From Pseudomonadales bacterium (GTDB lineage: Bacteria > Pseudomonadota > Gammaproteobacteria > Pseudomonadales > Ketobacteraceae), in assembly GCA_020062665.1 (NCBI GenBank), contig JAGUVW010000036.1, positions 62,001 through 126,000 of the forward strand: a stretch of 64,000 bases of DNA, given 5' to 3'. The position numbers and the translations under genes were made by a program. Of the stretch, positions 46,534 through 56,056 are shown in pieces (within the stretch, counting starts at the first letter, position 1; each line of letters opens with the position of its first letter). Below the pieces are notes generated by a model. It searched no databases and was not told where the DNA came from. It saw only the letters and a program-made list of their open reading frames with translations.

Positions 46534-47304
46534 TCAGCCGATCAGGTAGCCGCCGTCGGCAGCGATGCAGGTGCCAGTGGTGTAGCTGGCTGCATCGGAC
46601 ACCAGGTAGAGCACGGCGCCGGCCATTTCATCCGGCTGGGCCACCCGGTGCATGGGTACGTGGGGCAGCAGTTGATTCAGGATGGCGTCGTTCTTCACCA
46701 GCGCAGAGGCAAACTTGGTGTCGGTGGCGCCGGGCAGCAGGGCGTTCACGCGGATGTTCGCACCAGCACACTCCTTGGCGAAGGTTTTTGTCATCGAAAT
46801 CACTGCCGCCTTGGTGATGGAATAGATGCCCTGAAATGCACCGGGAATGATGCCGTTTACCGATGCAACATTCACGATGGCGCCGCCACCGTTTTCCCGC
46901 ATCAGCTTGCCGCCTTCCACCGACATGAAAAAGTAGCCGCGAATGTTCACGTCAACCGTCTTCTGATAGGCGCCCAGATCCGTATCCAGTACATGGCCGA
47001 AATAAGGGTTGGCGGCGGCATTGTTCACCAGGATGTTCAGCTTGCCGTGGCTGCTTTTGATGTGAGCGAAAGTGGCCTTGATCTGATCCAGGTCACCGAT
47101 ATGGCAGGCGAGGGCTTCGGCGCTGCCGCCGTCGGCCTTGATGGCGTCCACTACCCGTTGGCAATCCTCCACCTTGCGGCTCGACACGATGACATGGGCA
47201 CCTTGTGCCGCCAGCAGCTTCGCAATGCTTTCGCCAATGCCGCGGGAGGCGCCGGTGACGAGTGCAATGCGCCCGCTCAGATCGAAGGGATTCTTCCTGT
47301 TCAT
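46534..47304 (-). CDS. SDR family oxidoreductase (classical, NAD(P)-dependent)
   Basis: A 256-residue short-chain dehydrogenase. The dinucleotide motif is VTGASRGIGESIA, the NNAA element is present, and the catalytic Ser/Tyr/Lys lie in NVASVNG and YSITKAA. The C-terminal AADGGYLIG is typical of 3-hydroxyacyl or similar reductases. It is the last gene of the acyl-CoA dehydrogenase operon, 22 bases after the phosphatase gene. The substrate is probably a hydroxyacyl or ketoacyl-CoA, by context only. Confidence 0.9.
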   Translation of the reverse strand: MNRKNPFDLSGRIALVTGASRGIGESIAKLLAAQGAHVIVSSRKVEDCQRVVDAIKADGGSAEALACHIGDLDQIKATFAHIKSSHGKLNILVNNAAANPYFGHVLDTDLGAYQKTVDVNIRGYFFMSVEGGKLMRENGGGAIVNVASVNGIIPGAFQGIYSITKAAVISMTKTFAKECAGANIRVNALLPGATDTKFASALVKNDAILNQLLPHVPMHRVAQPDEMAGAVLYLVSDAASYTTGTCIAADGGYLIG

Positions 47305-47326
47305 CGTGTCAAAACCTCGTGTGTGG

Positions 47327-48013
47327 TCAGCGGTGAGTCAGCAGGGCTTTGTCGCCTGCATCGAAGTGGGAAAAATCGTTGAAGTAACGCAGGCTGATTT
47401 TCTCGGCGTTGAACAGCAGGCAGGTGACGGAACAGTTGATGATGTTCCAGTTGAGTTCAACGATCTGGTCGTCGGCAATGCCCAATGTGTGGCCGGTGAT
47501 GGTGGCGATGGGCCCGCCCGATGAAAACACTGCAATGGATTTTGCGGGCTGGGTGCGAATCAGCTGTATCGCATCAATGCAGCGGGAGCGGAACTGCAGC
47601 CAGGATTCCGAATATTCGGGATCAAAATCACCACTGCGCCAGCGCTTCACGGCTTTTTCGAATTCGATCTGAAAGGTTTTGTGCGGGTTGGGAAACTGGG
47701 CCAGATACTGCGCCAGTTTTGCTTTCTCGGTCAGTTCGGGAACGTGGCGGGCGAACACTTCCTCGTGGTCGTATTCGTTGAGTCCCGGCAGTTTGACTGG
47801 CTGCAATCCACTGTCCATCGCGTTCAGGCAGTGCTCGGCGGTTTGCGCGTGGCGCTGCAGGGTGCCGGCATACGCGGCATCAAACTCGATGCCACGCTCG
47901 CGCAGAGTGCGCCCCAGTGCAGCGGCCTGCTGGATGCCACGCTCGCTCAGCTGATCGTAGTTGGCGGTGCCAAACGATGCCTGTCCGTGCCGGATCAGAT
48001 AGATTGCAGCCAT
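47327..48013 (-). CDS. Histidine phosphatase family protein
   Basis: A 228-residue member of the phosphoglycerate-mutase-like superfamily. The N-terminal IYLIRHGQASFGTANYDQLS carries the RHG phospho-acceptor, and FSSGGPIATITGH holds a second-half motif where the second catalytic His is usually sought. It lies 4 bases after the kinase-like gene. In this operon it may remove a phosphate from a phosphorylated acyl intermediate or act as a salvage enzyme. Confidence 0.88.
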   Translation of the reverse strand: MAAIYLIRHGQASFGTANYDQLSERGIQQAAALGRTLRERGIEFDAAYAGTLQRHAQTAEHCLNAMDSGLQPVKLPGLNEYDHEEVFARHVPELTEKAKLAQYLAQFPNPHKTFQIEFEKAVKRWRSGDFDPEYSESWLQFRSRCIDAIQLIRTQPAKSIAVFSSGGPIATITGHTLGIADDQIVELNWNIINCSVTCLLFNAEKISLRYFNDFSHFDAGDKALLTHR

Positions 48014-48017
48014 GGTG

Positions 48018-49085
48018 TCAGATCTTGCCTTTCAGCAGTTCACGGCACTGTTCTTCCAGCAGTTTTACCATCATGCCGAAACTGGCAAAGCGCTGGTCCT
48101 TGGTCTGTCCGTGATAGAAACGGTAGTAGATCTGCTGCAGGATGACGCCCAGGCGGAACACGCCGTACACCTGATAGAACAGAAAATTGTCGGCGCTCAG
48201 GTTCATCTTGTCGCAGTAGTACTGGATGATTTCGTTGCGGGTCATCATGCCGGGAATATGGCTGGGCTGACGACGCTGGAACTGCATGGACGGCGGATCT
48301 GTGGCTTCGATCCAGTAGGCCAGCGTGTTGCCGAAATCCATCAGCGGATCACCGAGCGTCGCCATTTCCCAGTCCAGCACGCCGATCAGCTTGGTGGGAT
48401 CGTTGGGGTCGAGCACCACGTTATCCAGACGGTAATCGTTGTGGATCACGCACACGCCCACCTGCTCCGGCATGTTGGCGTGCAGCCACTGCATGGTACT
48501 TTCGTAGTCCGGCACGTCCGGGGTTTTGGCATCGCGGAAACGTTTGCTCCAGCCTTCGATCTGACGCACCACATAGCCTTCGCCCTTGCCCAGATCCTGC
48601 AGGCCGGCGGCCTGGTAATCCACTTTGTGCAGCTCGATCAGCCGATCCCAGAAATTCAGGCACAGTTCACGGCCCTGTTCCGGCGTCAGATTCACACCCT
48701 TGGGCATGTCGGCGCGGGGAATGATGCCGATCAGCCGTTCCATCACATAGAAATCGCAGCCCAGCACGCTTTCATCCTGGCAGAACGCCACCATCTCGGG
48801 CACGTAGGGGAACACCGGCTTCAGCTTCTGCATCACGCGGAATTCGCGGCCCATGTCATGGGCGGACTTGGCTTTTTTGCCGAAGGGTGGGCGGCGCAGA
48901 ATGTATTCCTTGTTATCGAAGGAAACCGCGTAGGTCAGGTTCGAGGCGCCGCCGGGGAATTGCTTGATGCGGGCGGTGCCCTGCGCATCGGGCACGACGT
49001 TTTTGATGAAGTTGGTCACGATGGTGGCGTCCAGCTCTTCGCCTTCGCGCACCTTGCCTGCCTGATCCAGTACCTGGTCGTTCAT
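48018..49085 (-). CDS. APH-fold phosphotransferase (ACAD10/11- and LvaA-like kinase)
   Basis: A 355-residue protein with the aminoglycoside phosphotransferase fold. It contains LTYAVSFDNKEYILRRPP (N-lobe), the catalytic loop VCVIHNDYRLDNVV (HxDxxxxN type) and the metal-binding GVLDWEMATLGDPLMD. In bacteria this subgroup is paired with acyl-CoA dehydrogenases and resembles the kinase half of eukaryotic ACAD10/11 and LvaA of levulinate degradation, which phosphorylate 4-hydroxyacyl-CoAs. It overlaps the upstream SDR by 4 bases. Confidence 0.88.
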   Translation of the reverse strand: MNDQVLDQAGKVREGEELDATIVTNFIKNVVPDAQGTARIKQFPGGASNLTYAVSFDNKEYILRRPPFGKKAKSAHDMGREFRVMQKLKPVFPYVPEMVAFCQDESVLGCDFYVMERLIGIIPRADMPKGVNLTPEQGRELCLNFWDRLIELHKVDYQAAGLQDLGKGEGYVVRQIEGWSKRFRDAKTPDVPDYESTMQWLHANMPEQVGVCVIHNDYRLDNVVLDPNDPTKLIGVLDWEMATLGDPLMDFGNTLAYWIEATDPPSMQFQRRQPSHIPGMMTRNEIIQYYCDKMNLSADNFLFYQVYGVFRLGVILQQIYYRFYHGQTKDQRFASFGMMVKLLEEQCRELLKGKI

Positions 49086-49930
49086 GTGGGGGATCCCTCT
49101 GTTGAAATGTTTTTCTTGTGTGACCGCATGAGTGCGATTTTCCGGCCGATTTTATCCATCATGCGACCATAGAGGAATGGCAGAAAACGTTTCAGATACC
49201 AGAGTCTGCGGTAACTGGCGTGCGGCAAAACCAGGTAGCGCTTTTGTGCAATGGCCAAAAAGATCATATCGGCGATGTCATCTGCGCTAATCGCCGAGGT
49301 AGCCAGCAGCTTGCTCACCATTTTGCTGGCGTCTGCGTCCGGCGAACGGGTGGACTCGGCCAGATTGGTCTGGAAGAAGCCGGGGCACACTACGGTAATG
49401 CCAATGCCGTAAGGTTTGAGTTCGCCGCGCAGGGTTTCAGAGATCGCCACCACACCCGCTTTGGTAGCGTTGTAGCTGCTCATTTCCGGCGAGTGAATCA
49501 GGCCCGCCATCGAGGCAACATTGACGATATGGCCAAAGCCCTGTTGCTTGAACGTTTCAGTAAAATATTTACAGCCGCGCACCACGCCCATCAAATTGAT
49601 ATCGATGACCCAGTTCCAGTCGTCCTCGGAACTGCGATCGATGGCTCCGTGGGTGGCAACACCGGCGTTATTGATCACAACATCGATGCGTTTCCAGCGC
49701 GCGAGAATGGCGTCGCGCCAGTGCAGGATGTCGCTGGCGCTGCGCACGTCACAGAGTGAAAAGAACGCATCGCGCGCGCTGGTTTTCAGCTGCTGCAGGG
49801 TTTCATCGCCACGGGCCTGATTGAGATCGGCGATCGCGACATTCCAGCCTTCGCGGGCGAAGCGCAGGGCCAGGGCCTTGCCGAGGCCGCTGGCGCCGCC
49901 GGTGATCGCGACTGTTTTGATCGTTTGCAT
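49082..49930 (-). CDS. SDR family oxidoreductase
   Basis: A 282-residue short-chain dehydrogenase with ITGGASGLGKALALRFA, the NNAGVATHG element, NVASMAGLIH and the catalytic YNATKAGV. The C-terminal part (AQKRYLVLPHASYRRLWYLK) is longer and more basic than in the other SDR of this operon. It lies 19 bases after the acyl-CoA dehydrogenase gene and is translationally coupled to the kinase. It may interconvert keto and hydroxy acyl groups, like LvaD. Confidence 0.88.
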   Translation of the reverse strand: MQTIKTVAITGGASGLGKALALRFAREGWNVAIADLNQARGDETLQQLKTSARDAFFSLCDVRSASDILHWRDAILARWKRIDVVINNAGVATHGAIDRSSEDDWNWVIDINLMGVVRGCKYFTETFKQQGFGHIVNVASMAGLIHSPEMSSYNATKAGVVAISETLRGELKPYGIGITVVCPGFFQTNLAESTRSPDADASKMVSKLLATSAISADDIADMIFLAIAQKRYLVLPHASYRRLWYLKRFLPFLYGRMMDKIGRKIALMRSHKKNISTEGSPT

Positions 49931-49949
49931 GCGGATTCCGTAGCGTGAA

Positions 49950-51179
49950 TTACTTGTGTGTTTTCGCTTCGTATTTTTTCAGTTCGTATTTTGCAATCAT
50001 CCCGCGATGCACTTCATCCGGGCCGTCCGCCAGACGCAAGGTGCGTGCATAGCCGTAGAGCGCGGCCAGCGGAAAATCATCGCTGACACCGCCGCCGCCG
50101 TGGATCTGGATCGCCGCGTCGATCACTTTCAGTGCCACGTTTGGTGCCACCACCTTGATGGCGGAAATTTCGGTGAGTGCGCCGAACACTCCCACGGTAT
50201 CCATCAGATACGCGGCCTTCATGGTGAGCAGGCGGGCGCAGTCGATGTCGAGACGGGAGTTGGCGATGATGTCGCGGTTGCCACCCAGATTCGCCAGTGG
50301 TTTGCCGAAGGCCACGCGGCTGGTGGCCCGCTCGCACAGATGTTTCAGCGCACGTTCCGCAACGCCAATCAGGCGCATGCAGTGGTGGATGCGGCCGGGG
50401 CCCAGGCGACCTTGCGCGATTTCAAAACCGCGCCCCGGCCCGGCGATAATGTTCGAAATTGGCACGCGCACGTTGGTGAACGACACTTCGCCGTGTCCTT
50501 CCGGCATGTCGTAGCGGCCGAACACCGGCAGCATGCGTTCGATTTTCACGCCCGGCGTATCCAGTGGCACCAGCACCATGGAGTGACGCGCGTGACGGTG
50601 CGCATTGGGATCGGTGACGCCCATGAAAATGCCGATCTTGCAATTGGGATGGCCGACGTTGGAACTCCACCATTTACGGCCGTTGATCACCACCTCGTTG
50701 CCCTCCACCACGCAGGTGGCTTCCATGTTGGTGGCGTCGGAAGAAGCCACGCCCGGCTCGGTCATGAAAAACACGGAGCGGATGGTGCCTTCCAGCAGCG
50801 GCTCCAGCCATTTTTTCTTCTGCTCCGGCGAACCGTATTTCACCAGTACTTCCATATTGCCGGTGTCCGGCGCGCTGCAGTTGAACGCTTCGGATGCAAA
50901 CGGGGTGTAGCCCATGATTTCCGCCAGCGGCGCGTAATCGCGGTTGGACAGGCCGGCGCCGTATTCCTCATCGGGCAGGAACAGATTCCACAAACCTTCC
51001 GCCTTGGCCATGGCTTTCCACTCTTCCATCAGCGGCGACACCTTCCACTTTGCCCAGTCGCCGTGATCGGGCCCCAGCTGTTCGTAATAGGCGCGTTCGT
51101 TGGGAATGATGTGCTTGTCCATGAAAGCTTTGACGCGGGCCATCATTTCCTGGGCTTTGGGGGAGTGGCTGAAGTCCAT
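49950..51179 (-). CDS. Acyl-CoA dehydrogenase family protein (ACAD10/11-like)
   Basis: A 409-residue FAD enzyme beginning [20 protein letters not shown]. It contains [19 protein letters not shown] (flavin and substrate region), [38 protein letters not shown] and the C-terminal [16 protein letters not shown]. These features fit the bacterial ACADs that travel with APH-type kinases. It is the first gene of the operon and is divergent from a LysR-type regulator. Confidence 0.93.
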   Translation of the reverse strand: MDFSHSPKAQEMMARVKAFMDKHIIPNERAYYEQLGPDHGDWAKWKVSPLMEEWKAMAKAEGLWNLFLPDEEYGAGLSNRDYAPLAEIMGYTPFASEAFNCSAPDTGNMEVLVKYGSPEQKKKWLEPLLEGTIRSVFFMTEPGVASSDATNMEATCVVEGNEVVINGRKWWSSNVGHPNCKIGIFMGVTDPNAHRHARHSMVLVPLDTPGVKIERMLPVFGRYDMPEGHGEVSFTNVRVPISNIIAGPGRGFEIAQGRLGPGRIHHCMRLIGVAERALKHLCERATSRVAFGKPLANLGGNRDIIANSRLDIDCARLLTMKAAYLMDTVGVFGALTEISAIKVVAPNVALKVIDAAIQIHGGGGVSDDFPLAALYGYARTLRLADGPDEVHRGMIAKYELKKYEAKTHK

Positions 51180-51200
51180 GGTGCGCTCCTTTGTGGGATT

Positions 51201-51253
51201 TTGATCAAGCCTAATGAACCCGGCATAATTAAGCCAATGAATAGTATTGATCA
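51201..51253. promoter_or_regulatory. Paired TTGATCA sites, candidate LysR operator
   Basis: The motif TTGATCA occurs at 51201-51207 and 51247-51253, 46 bases start to start, in the 89-base gap between the divergent operon and the LysR-type gene. The spacing is close to whole helical turns, as expected for a tetramer binding two half-regions. AATTAAG and TAATTAC sequences nearby are AT-rich promoter material. Confidence 0.4.
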
Positions 51254-51268
51254 GTAGGTATTAATTAC

Positions 51269-52180
51269 ATGCATATTGGCAGGGTGGATCTGAATCTGTA
51301 CCGGGTGCTGGAAGCCATTTATCGGGAAGGCTCCATCAGCCGGGCGGCCCAGTTGCTGAATCTGACCCAGCCGGCGGTGAGCCATGCCCTGGCCCGGTTG
51401 CGGGAAGTCTATGAAGATCAACTGTTTATCCGCGCCGGCAAGCGCATGATGCCGACGCCGCTCACCCACGCCATCATCCAGCCGGTGCGGGATGCCCTGG
51501 CTGCGCTGCAACAGACGCTGGCGGCGCCGGTGAGCTTCGACCCGGCCACCAACCGCAAGCAGATCGTGCTGGGCATGCGCGACATCGTGGAAACCGTGCT
51601 GGTGCCGCAACTGGTGCCGGTGCTGGAGAGGGAAGCGCCCCTTACCCAGATCGCCAGCGCGCGGGTGGCCCGCCGCGACATGGAGGCGGAGCTGGGCAAC
51701 GGCCGGCTGGATCTGGCGTTCGATGTGCTGCTGCCGGTGGGTGCCGCGATCCGTCACTGCAAGTTGATGGAGAGCCGCTTTGTGGTGGTGTCACGCAAGC
51801 GTCATCCGCAGCTGCGGGGCGGGCTGACACTGGAGCGTTATCTGCAACAGCGTCATGTGGTGGTGTCGTCGCGCCGCAGTGGCCCCACAGTAGAGGATTT
51901 CGAGTTGAGCCGGCTGGGCATGCACCGGGAAATCGGCATGCGCTGCCAGAATTTTTTCGTGGCCTGGCGCACCGTGGCCGAATCGAACATGCTGCTGACC
52001 GTGCCGGAAAGTCTGACCCGTTATTCGGGATTCGATCCGGAACTGAAAATCTGGCCGATGCCGACAGAGCTGCCGGATCTGGGCGTGCACATGTACTGGC
52101 ATGACAGTGTCGAGGACGATCCCGCCAATCGCTGGTTGCGCAACAAAATTCTCGCGCTGCAGCTGGGCATCGCTGTGTGA
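51269..52180 (+). CDS. LysR family transcriptional regulator
   Basis: A 303-residue LysR-type regulator. The winged HTH is VDLNLYRVLEAIYREGSISR with AAQLLNLTQPAVSHALARLR. The effector domain follows from about residue 90. The LNLTQPAVSHALARLRE and MPTPLT pattern is of the NodD/NahR subgroup. It is divergent from the acyl-CoA dehydrogenase operon and probably controls it in response to a pathway metabolite. Confidence 0.93.
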   Translation: MHIGRVDLNLYRVLEAIYREGSISRAAQLLNLTQPAVSHALARLREVYEDQLFIRAGKRMMPTPLTHAIIQPVRDALAALQQTLAAPVSFDPATNRKQIVLGMRDIVETVLVPQLVPVLEREAPLTQIASARVARRDMEAELGNGRLDLAFDVLLPVGAAIRHCKLMESRFVVVSRKRHPQLRGGLTLERYLQQRHVVVSSRRSGPTVEDFELSRLGMHREIGMRCQNFFVAWRTVAESNMLLTVPESLTRYSGFDPELKIWPMPTELPDLGVHMYWHDSVEDDPANRWLRNKILALQLGIAV

Positions 52181-52320
52181 CTGGCAGGTGAATCAGCGCT
52201 GAGGTCGCCGTGGTTTGCCTTCTGTCAGAATGTGCCGGCCGCAACAGGAATTGCAAACTGATTCTGGTAAAGTACCCAGCCGCAAGATGCTATAACAACA
52301 ATGATTCTGGGGACCTCATC

Positions 52321-53394
52321 ATGACGATTTTTTTTCGCGCCGGTGCGCTGATTTTGCTGCTGTCCATGATTGCGGCCTGCGGTGGCGGGGGAGGCGGTGG
52401 CTCGACCTCTGGCTCGGTCACCTCGGATGACCGCAACACGGGAACCGGGCAGCCGGACAATACCAACAATCCACCGGACGCTGGCGAGCCCCCTGCACCG
52501 CCCGTTGCGGCCGACCTGACCACCAACGTGTTTTTTCCCGTCTTCCCCGGCATGGCGCTCTATTATGACGATCAGGCAGAGCCGTCTCAGATGGGCGAGG
52601 CGCTGGTCAATGGTGATGAGCGGGTGTTTCCCCTGCAGCATCCCGATGAGCGCGTCGAATACATCACCAGCACCACCCACGAGGTTGGGCTCAAGGGAAT
52701 CTATCTGCGAGCCATCGAAGGTGCCACGCCCGTCTATCTGGATCTGATGTTCGATACGCCGCGCCGGATTCTGGGAAATGCGCTGTCCTACAGCAGTTCC
52801 GGCAATGCCAATGTGAAGATCACCGGAATTGCCGGCACCTACAAAATTCCGGTTACGCTGAATGCCAGACTGGCAGGCAATGAGTCGATCAGCATCGGCG
52901 CCTTGCCAGCGCAACCTGCCCGCCACATTCGCCTGGACATGCGCTTGAGCGTGGACATCATCACCCGCGCGCTCATTCTGATGAACTATCCCTGGGTAGA
53001 GCCGTTGCTGGATGCTATCCCGCTGGATCTGTGGTTCGTGCCCGGCATCGGCATTGCCCGCATCCAGCAGGGCGAATGGAATATCCAGCTCACTGCGGTG
53101 GACGGCATTCCCCAGCCTCATGTGTTCTCGGTGCTGCGCCTTGCCAACGTCAACAACATCGTGCCCCTGCAGATGAGCGTCAATGGCGACGTGCTGACAG
53201 ATCCACAGTGGCAGCAGACTATCTATTACCGCACCAGCGGTGAAAACTGGCTGGATGTGCAGTACGACAGCACCGGCAGCTGGCGGGCGCGGCTCACCCG
53301 CACGGATCTGGCGAAGGGCGTTTACGCCGCCACGGTGCGTTTCACCCAGGGTGATGTGACGCAGGATGCAACGGTCAGTCTGTTGATTCGCTGA
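52321..53394 (+). CDS. Exported lipoprotein of unknown function
   Basis: A 357-residue lipoprotein. ATG 52321 follows a GGGGA box; the signal peptide MTIFFRAGALILLLSMIAAC ends with the lipidated Cys20. A Gly/Ser/Thr/Asn/Pro linker (about residues 21-65) leads to a beta-rich domain with no recognised family (VFFPVFPGMALYYDDQAE near the start, GVYAATVRFTQGDVTQD near the end). A TATAAC box at 52291 may be its -10. A strong terminator follows at 53407. Confidence 0.8.
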   Translation: MTIFFRAGALILLLSMIAACGGGGGGGSTSGSVTSDDRNTGTGQPDNTNNPPDAGEPPAPPVAADLTTNVFFPVFPGMALYYDDQAEPSQMGEALVNGDERVFPLQHPDERVEYITSTTHEVGLKGIYLRAIEGATPVYLDLMFDTPRRILGNALSYSSSGNANVKITGIAGTYKIPVTLNARLAGNESISIGALPAQPARHIRLDMRLSVDIITRALILMNYPWVEPLLDAIPLDLWFVPGIGIARIQQGEWNIQLTAVDGIPQPHVFSVLRLANVNNIVPLQMSVNGDVLTDPQWQQTIYYRTSGENWLDVQYDSTGSWRARLTRTDLAKGVYAATVRFTQGDVTQDATVSLLIR

Positions 53395-53406
53395 TTGATC
53401 CCACCG

Positions 53407-53446
53407 AAAAAAGGCTGCATCGCCATGACGGGATGCAGCCTTTTTT
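53407..53446. terminator. Bidirectional Rho-independent terminator
   Basis: AAAAAAGGCTGCATC pairs with GATGCAGCCTTTTTT (15 bp) around a 10-base loop. T-runs on both strands let it stop the lipoprotein transcript from the left and the phosphodiesterase transcript from the right. Confidence 0.93.
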
Positions 53447-53474
53447 TATGATAGTGGAAAGTGTGGCAGCGAGA

Positions 53475-54776
53475 TTACAGCTTCATGCAGCTGCTGTAAT
53501 AGGTCACGCTGCCCGGCCAGTCGGAAAAGATGCCGATGATGCCGATTTTTTTCGCCAGCACATCCAGCACGTTCATCATGTCGCCGTCGTTATTGATCAC
53601 CGCAGGCTCCACGCTGTCCGGGTTGGGATTCAAACCGTTCAGCGTCTGGAAATACCAGCCGCCGCCATTTTTCAGCGGCCCATCACGCTCGAATGACCAG
53701 GTAATGATGTCCAGTCCGGCCGCCTTGGCGGATTTGGCGTACAGCGAAGGCACGATCTGGCCGTTCTCCACTTCCACCAGCATCCAGATGGGTGGTGCGA
53801 TGATACGCACGCCGTCGGCCACCAGTGTGTTCATGTCCGGTGTCCAGGTGGCGGGATTGCGGTGATTGAAGCCGGCGTTGCCGTAACGGCCATCCAGGTA
53901 CACCGCCTGCTTGCCGAATTTCGGTTCACGCTTGATCCAGTACAGCACGTCGTTCAGATCGAACGATTGCGGGAATACGTTTTTCGCGTGCACCTTGGCC
54001 TGCTTGTATTCGTCTACCAGCTTCTGCGCGTAGTCTTCCTGGCTGAAGCCGTCGAACGGCATCGGCACCATGGGTGATTTCAGTTCCGGCGTCATCTTTA
54101 CGCCCAGCTGTTTGAACAGCGCGATACTTTCCTTGTGGGTCAGCAATGTGCCCTTGTCGGCGTACAGATCCGTGCGCCATTTGGCGGTGCCATTCAGATA
54201 TTCGGTCACGGTGCGGGCGTTGCTGTTGGCGGCGTCCATTTTGCCGGTGAGGGTCTTGAATTCCGCCAGTGTGATGTCGCTGGTGCAGCAACGGGCGCTC
54301 GCCGCCTTGATCAGCTTGCCATCGGCATCGAACTGCGCAGGCGAAAATGGCACGCTGCACTTGTTGGCCAGTTCAGTGGCCAGGATGTTGGTGGTGGTGT
54401 GCAGGTCGCACTGATCGTGGCGGCAGACCAGCTCCTTGTCCTTGGTGAAGGTCACATCGCACTCCAGAATGCCGGCACCCATACGGGCGGCCGCTTCGTA
54501 GGATTCTTTGGTGTGCTCGGGAAACTGCAGCGGCGCACCGCGATGGCCGATGGAAAAATCGCTGCGCTTGAAGGGGCCTTCGGCACAGCTTTGCAGTTTG
54601 CGCTTCAATGCGCCCTGATCCATGTCTTCCACCAGATAATACGGGCGTGGCCCTACCTGGATTTCGTCTTTGCCGGCAGAACGCTCCGGCAGGTGGTGAG
54701 CAGGTTGTAGAGCCGATGCAGGCAGGGCTGAAAGCAGTAACAGACCTGACACAACGGCGCTGATGAATGTGCGCAT
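53475..54776 (-). CDS. Periplasmic glycerophosphodiester phosphodiesterase (GlpQ-like)
   Basis: A 433-residue exported enzyme; ATG 54776 has a GGAG box at 6 bases and starts the signal peptide [20 protein letters not shown]. The GDPD catalytic motifs are [15 protein letters not shown] (HRG), [20 protein letters not shown] (Glu, Asp and HD) and [10 protein letters not shown]. It hydrolyses glycerophosphodiesters to glycerol-3-phosphate and an alcohol, and is longer than E. coli GlpQ (about 358). Six or more Cys suggest disulfides. Confidence 0.9.
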   Translation of the reverse strand: MRTFISAVVSGLLLLSALPASALQPAHHLPERSAGKDEIQVGPRPYYLVEDMDQGALKRKLQSCAEGPFKRSDFSIGHRGAPLQFPEHTKESYEAAARMGAGILECDVTFTKDKELVCRHDQCDLHTTTNILATELANKCSVPFSPAQFDADGKLIKAASARCCTSDITLAEFKTLTGKMDAANSNARTVTEYLNGTAKWRTDLYADKGTLLTHKESIALFKQLGVKMTPELKSPMVPMPFDGFSQEDYAQKLVDEYKQAKVHAKNVFPQSFDLNDVLYWIKREPKFGKQAVYLDGRYGNAGFNHRNPATWTPDMNTLVADGVRIIAPPIWMLVEVENGQIVPSLYAKSAKAAGLDIITWSFERDGPLKNGGGWYFQTLNGLNPNPDSVEPAVINNDGDMMNVLDVLAKKIGIIGIFSDWPGSVTYYSSCMKL

Positions 54777-54937
54777 GGTGAACTCCGAGAAAGTGCAAGG
54801 TGGATGGGATAGCGTTTCCACCTTAGCTGCGCAATGTTGCAGTTATGGGTGAGTATAGGGTTTCGTCCCTGCTGCATGCGGAGTGAATTCGCTGATTCTG
54901 ATTCAGCGCATTCTCACGGTGAATGATTTTTTCCTGC

Positions 54938-54967
54938 TTGACGCTGTTTTTTTTATGCCGATATAGT
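54938..54967 (+). promoter_or_regulatory. Sigma-70 promoter of the glutaminase gene
   Basis: TTGACG (54938-54943) and TATAGT (54962-54967) are separated by 18 bases. The start codon at 55024 lies 56 bases further on, behind an AAAGGAG box. Confidence 0.65.
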
Positions 54968-55023
54968 CCACGGGCGAGCGGGTTTTTCACGCAACGATCA
55001 GCTTCGGTGAAAGGAGTTCAACC

Positions 55024-56040
55024 ATGACAGCATTCAGACGGGTGATAGCGGCAGCAGCAGGGTGGTTGGCAGTCGCGATTATGCCAGCGTTAGCGGCGGA
55101 TCTGGATAAGGCCACGATCGAAAAGGCACTGCAGGCAGCCTATACCCAGTACAAGGGGCTGCAGGATGGGGCAAACGCGGATTACATTCCGGCATTGGCC
55201 AAGGTGGATCCCAACCTGTTCGGCATTGCGCTGGTGACGGTGGATGGCAAGGTCTACAGCGCAGGGGATGTAACAACCCAGGTGTCCATTCAGTCGATTT
55301 CCAAGGTGTTTACCATGGCAATGGTCATGGATGAGTCCGGGGTGGCGTCGATCGAGAAAACCATGGGCGTTGATGCAACCGGGCAGGTATTCAACTCCAT
55401 CGTGGCCATCGAGCAGTACAAGGGCGGTGAGATGAATGCGCTGGTGAATCCGGGCGCGATCACTGCAACTTCGATGGTGAAGGGGAGTGGCTATGACGAT
55501 ATCTGGAACCGCATACTCACCACCTACAGCGAATTTGCCGGGCGCAAACTTACGGTGCTGGAAGACGTGTACAAGTCCGAGGCGGAAACCAACCAGCGCA
55601 ACCGTGCCATTGCCTCGCTGATGGCGGCCTATGGTCGGATCACCACCGATCCACTGCGTGCCACCGACATCTATACCCGCCAATGCTCGGTGGGCGTGAA
55701 CGCAAAGGATCTGGCCCAGATGGCGGCAACGCTGGCCAATGCCGGAAAAAATCCGGTGACAGGCAAGCAGGCGATGAAGGCAGAAAACGTGCCGGAAACC
55801 CTGGCGGTAATGGCGACAGCAGGCTTGTATGACGATTCCGGCAAATGGCTGTACCATACCGGCCTGCCCGCCAAGAGCGGTGTCGGCGGTGGCATCATCG
55901 CCGTGGCGCCGGGCAAGTTCGGTATCGCGGTGGTGTCGCCACCGCTGGATGCCGCTGGCAACAGTGTGCGGGCGCAGAAAGCCATCGCCGACATCTCCAA
56001 CGCGCTGGGTGGCAATCCTTACGCTGTTTCGGCGCAATGA
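55024..56040 (+). CDS. glsA: Exported glutaminase A
   Basis: A 338-residue serine-dependent glutaminase with an added signal peptide (MTAFRRVIAAAAGWLAVAIM, cleavage after ALA). The beta-lactamase-fold signature is intact: VSIQSISKVFTMAM with the Ser-x-x-Lys pair, FNSIVAIEQYKGGEMNALVN, and LPAKSGVGGGIIAVAPGKFG. It converts glutamine to glutamate and ammonia, here probably in the periplasm, whereas most bacterial GlsA proteins are cytoplasmic. It has its own promoter and is followed 16 bases later by a DUF481 gene. Confidence 0.93.
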   Translation: MTAFRRVIAAAAGWLAVAIMPALAADLDKATIEKALQAAYTQYKGLQDGANADYIPALAKVDPNLFGIALVTVDGKVYSAGDVTTQVSIQSISKVFTMAMVMDESGVASIEKTMGVDATGQVFNSIVAIEQYKGGEMNALVNPGAITATSMVKGSGYDDIWNRILTTYSEFAGRKLTVLEDVYKSEAETNQRNRAIASLMAAYGRITTDPLRATDIYTRQCSVGVNAKDLAQMAATLANAGKNPVTGKQAMKAENVPETLAVMATAGLYDDSGKWLYHTGLPAKSGVGGGIIAVAPGKFGIAVVSPPLDAAGNSVRAQKAIADISNALGGNPYAVSAQ

Positions 56041-56056
56041 ATCTCAGCAGGTATCA

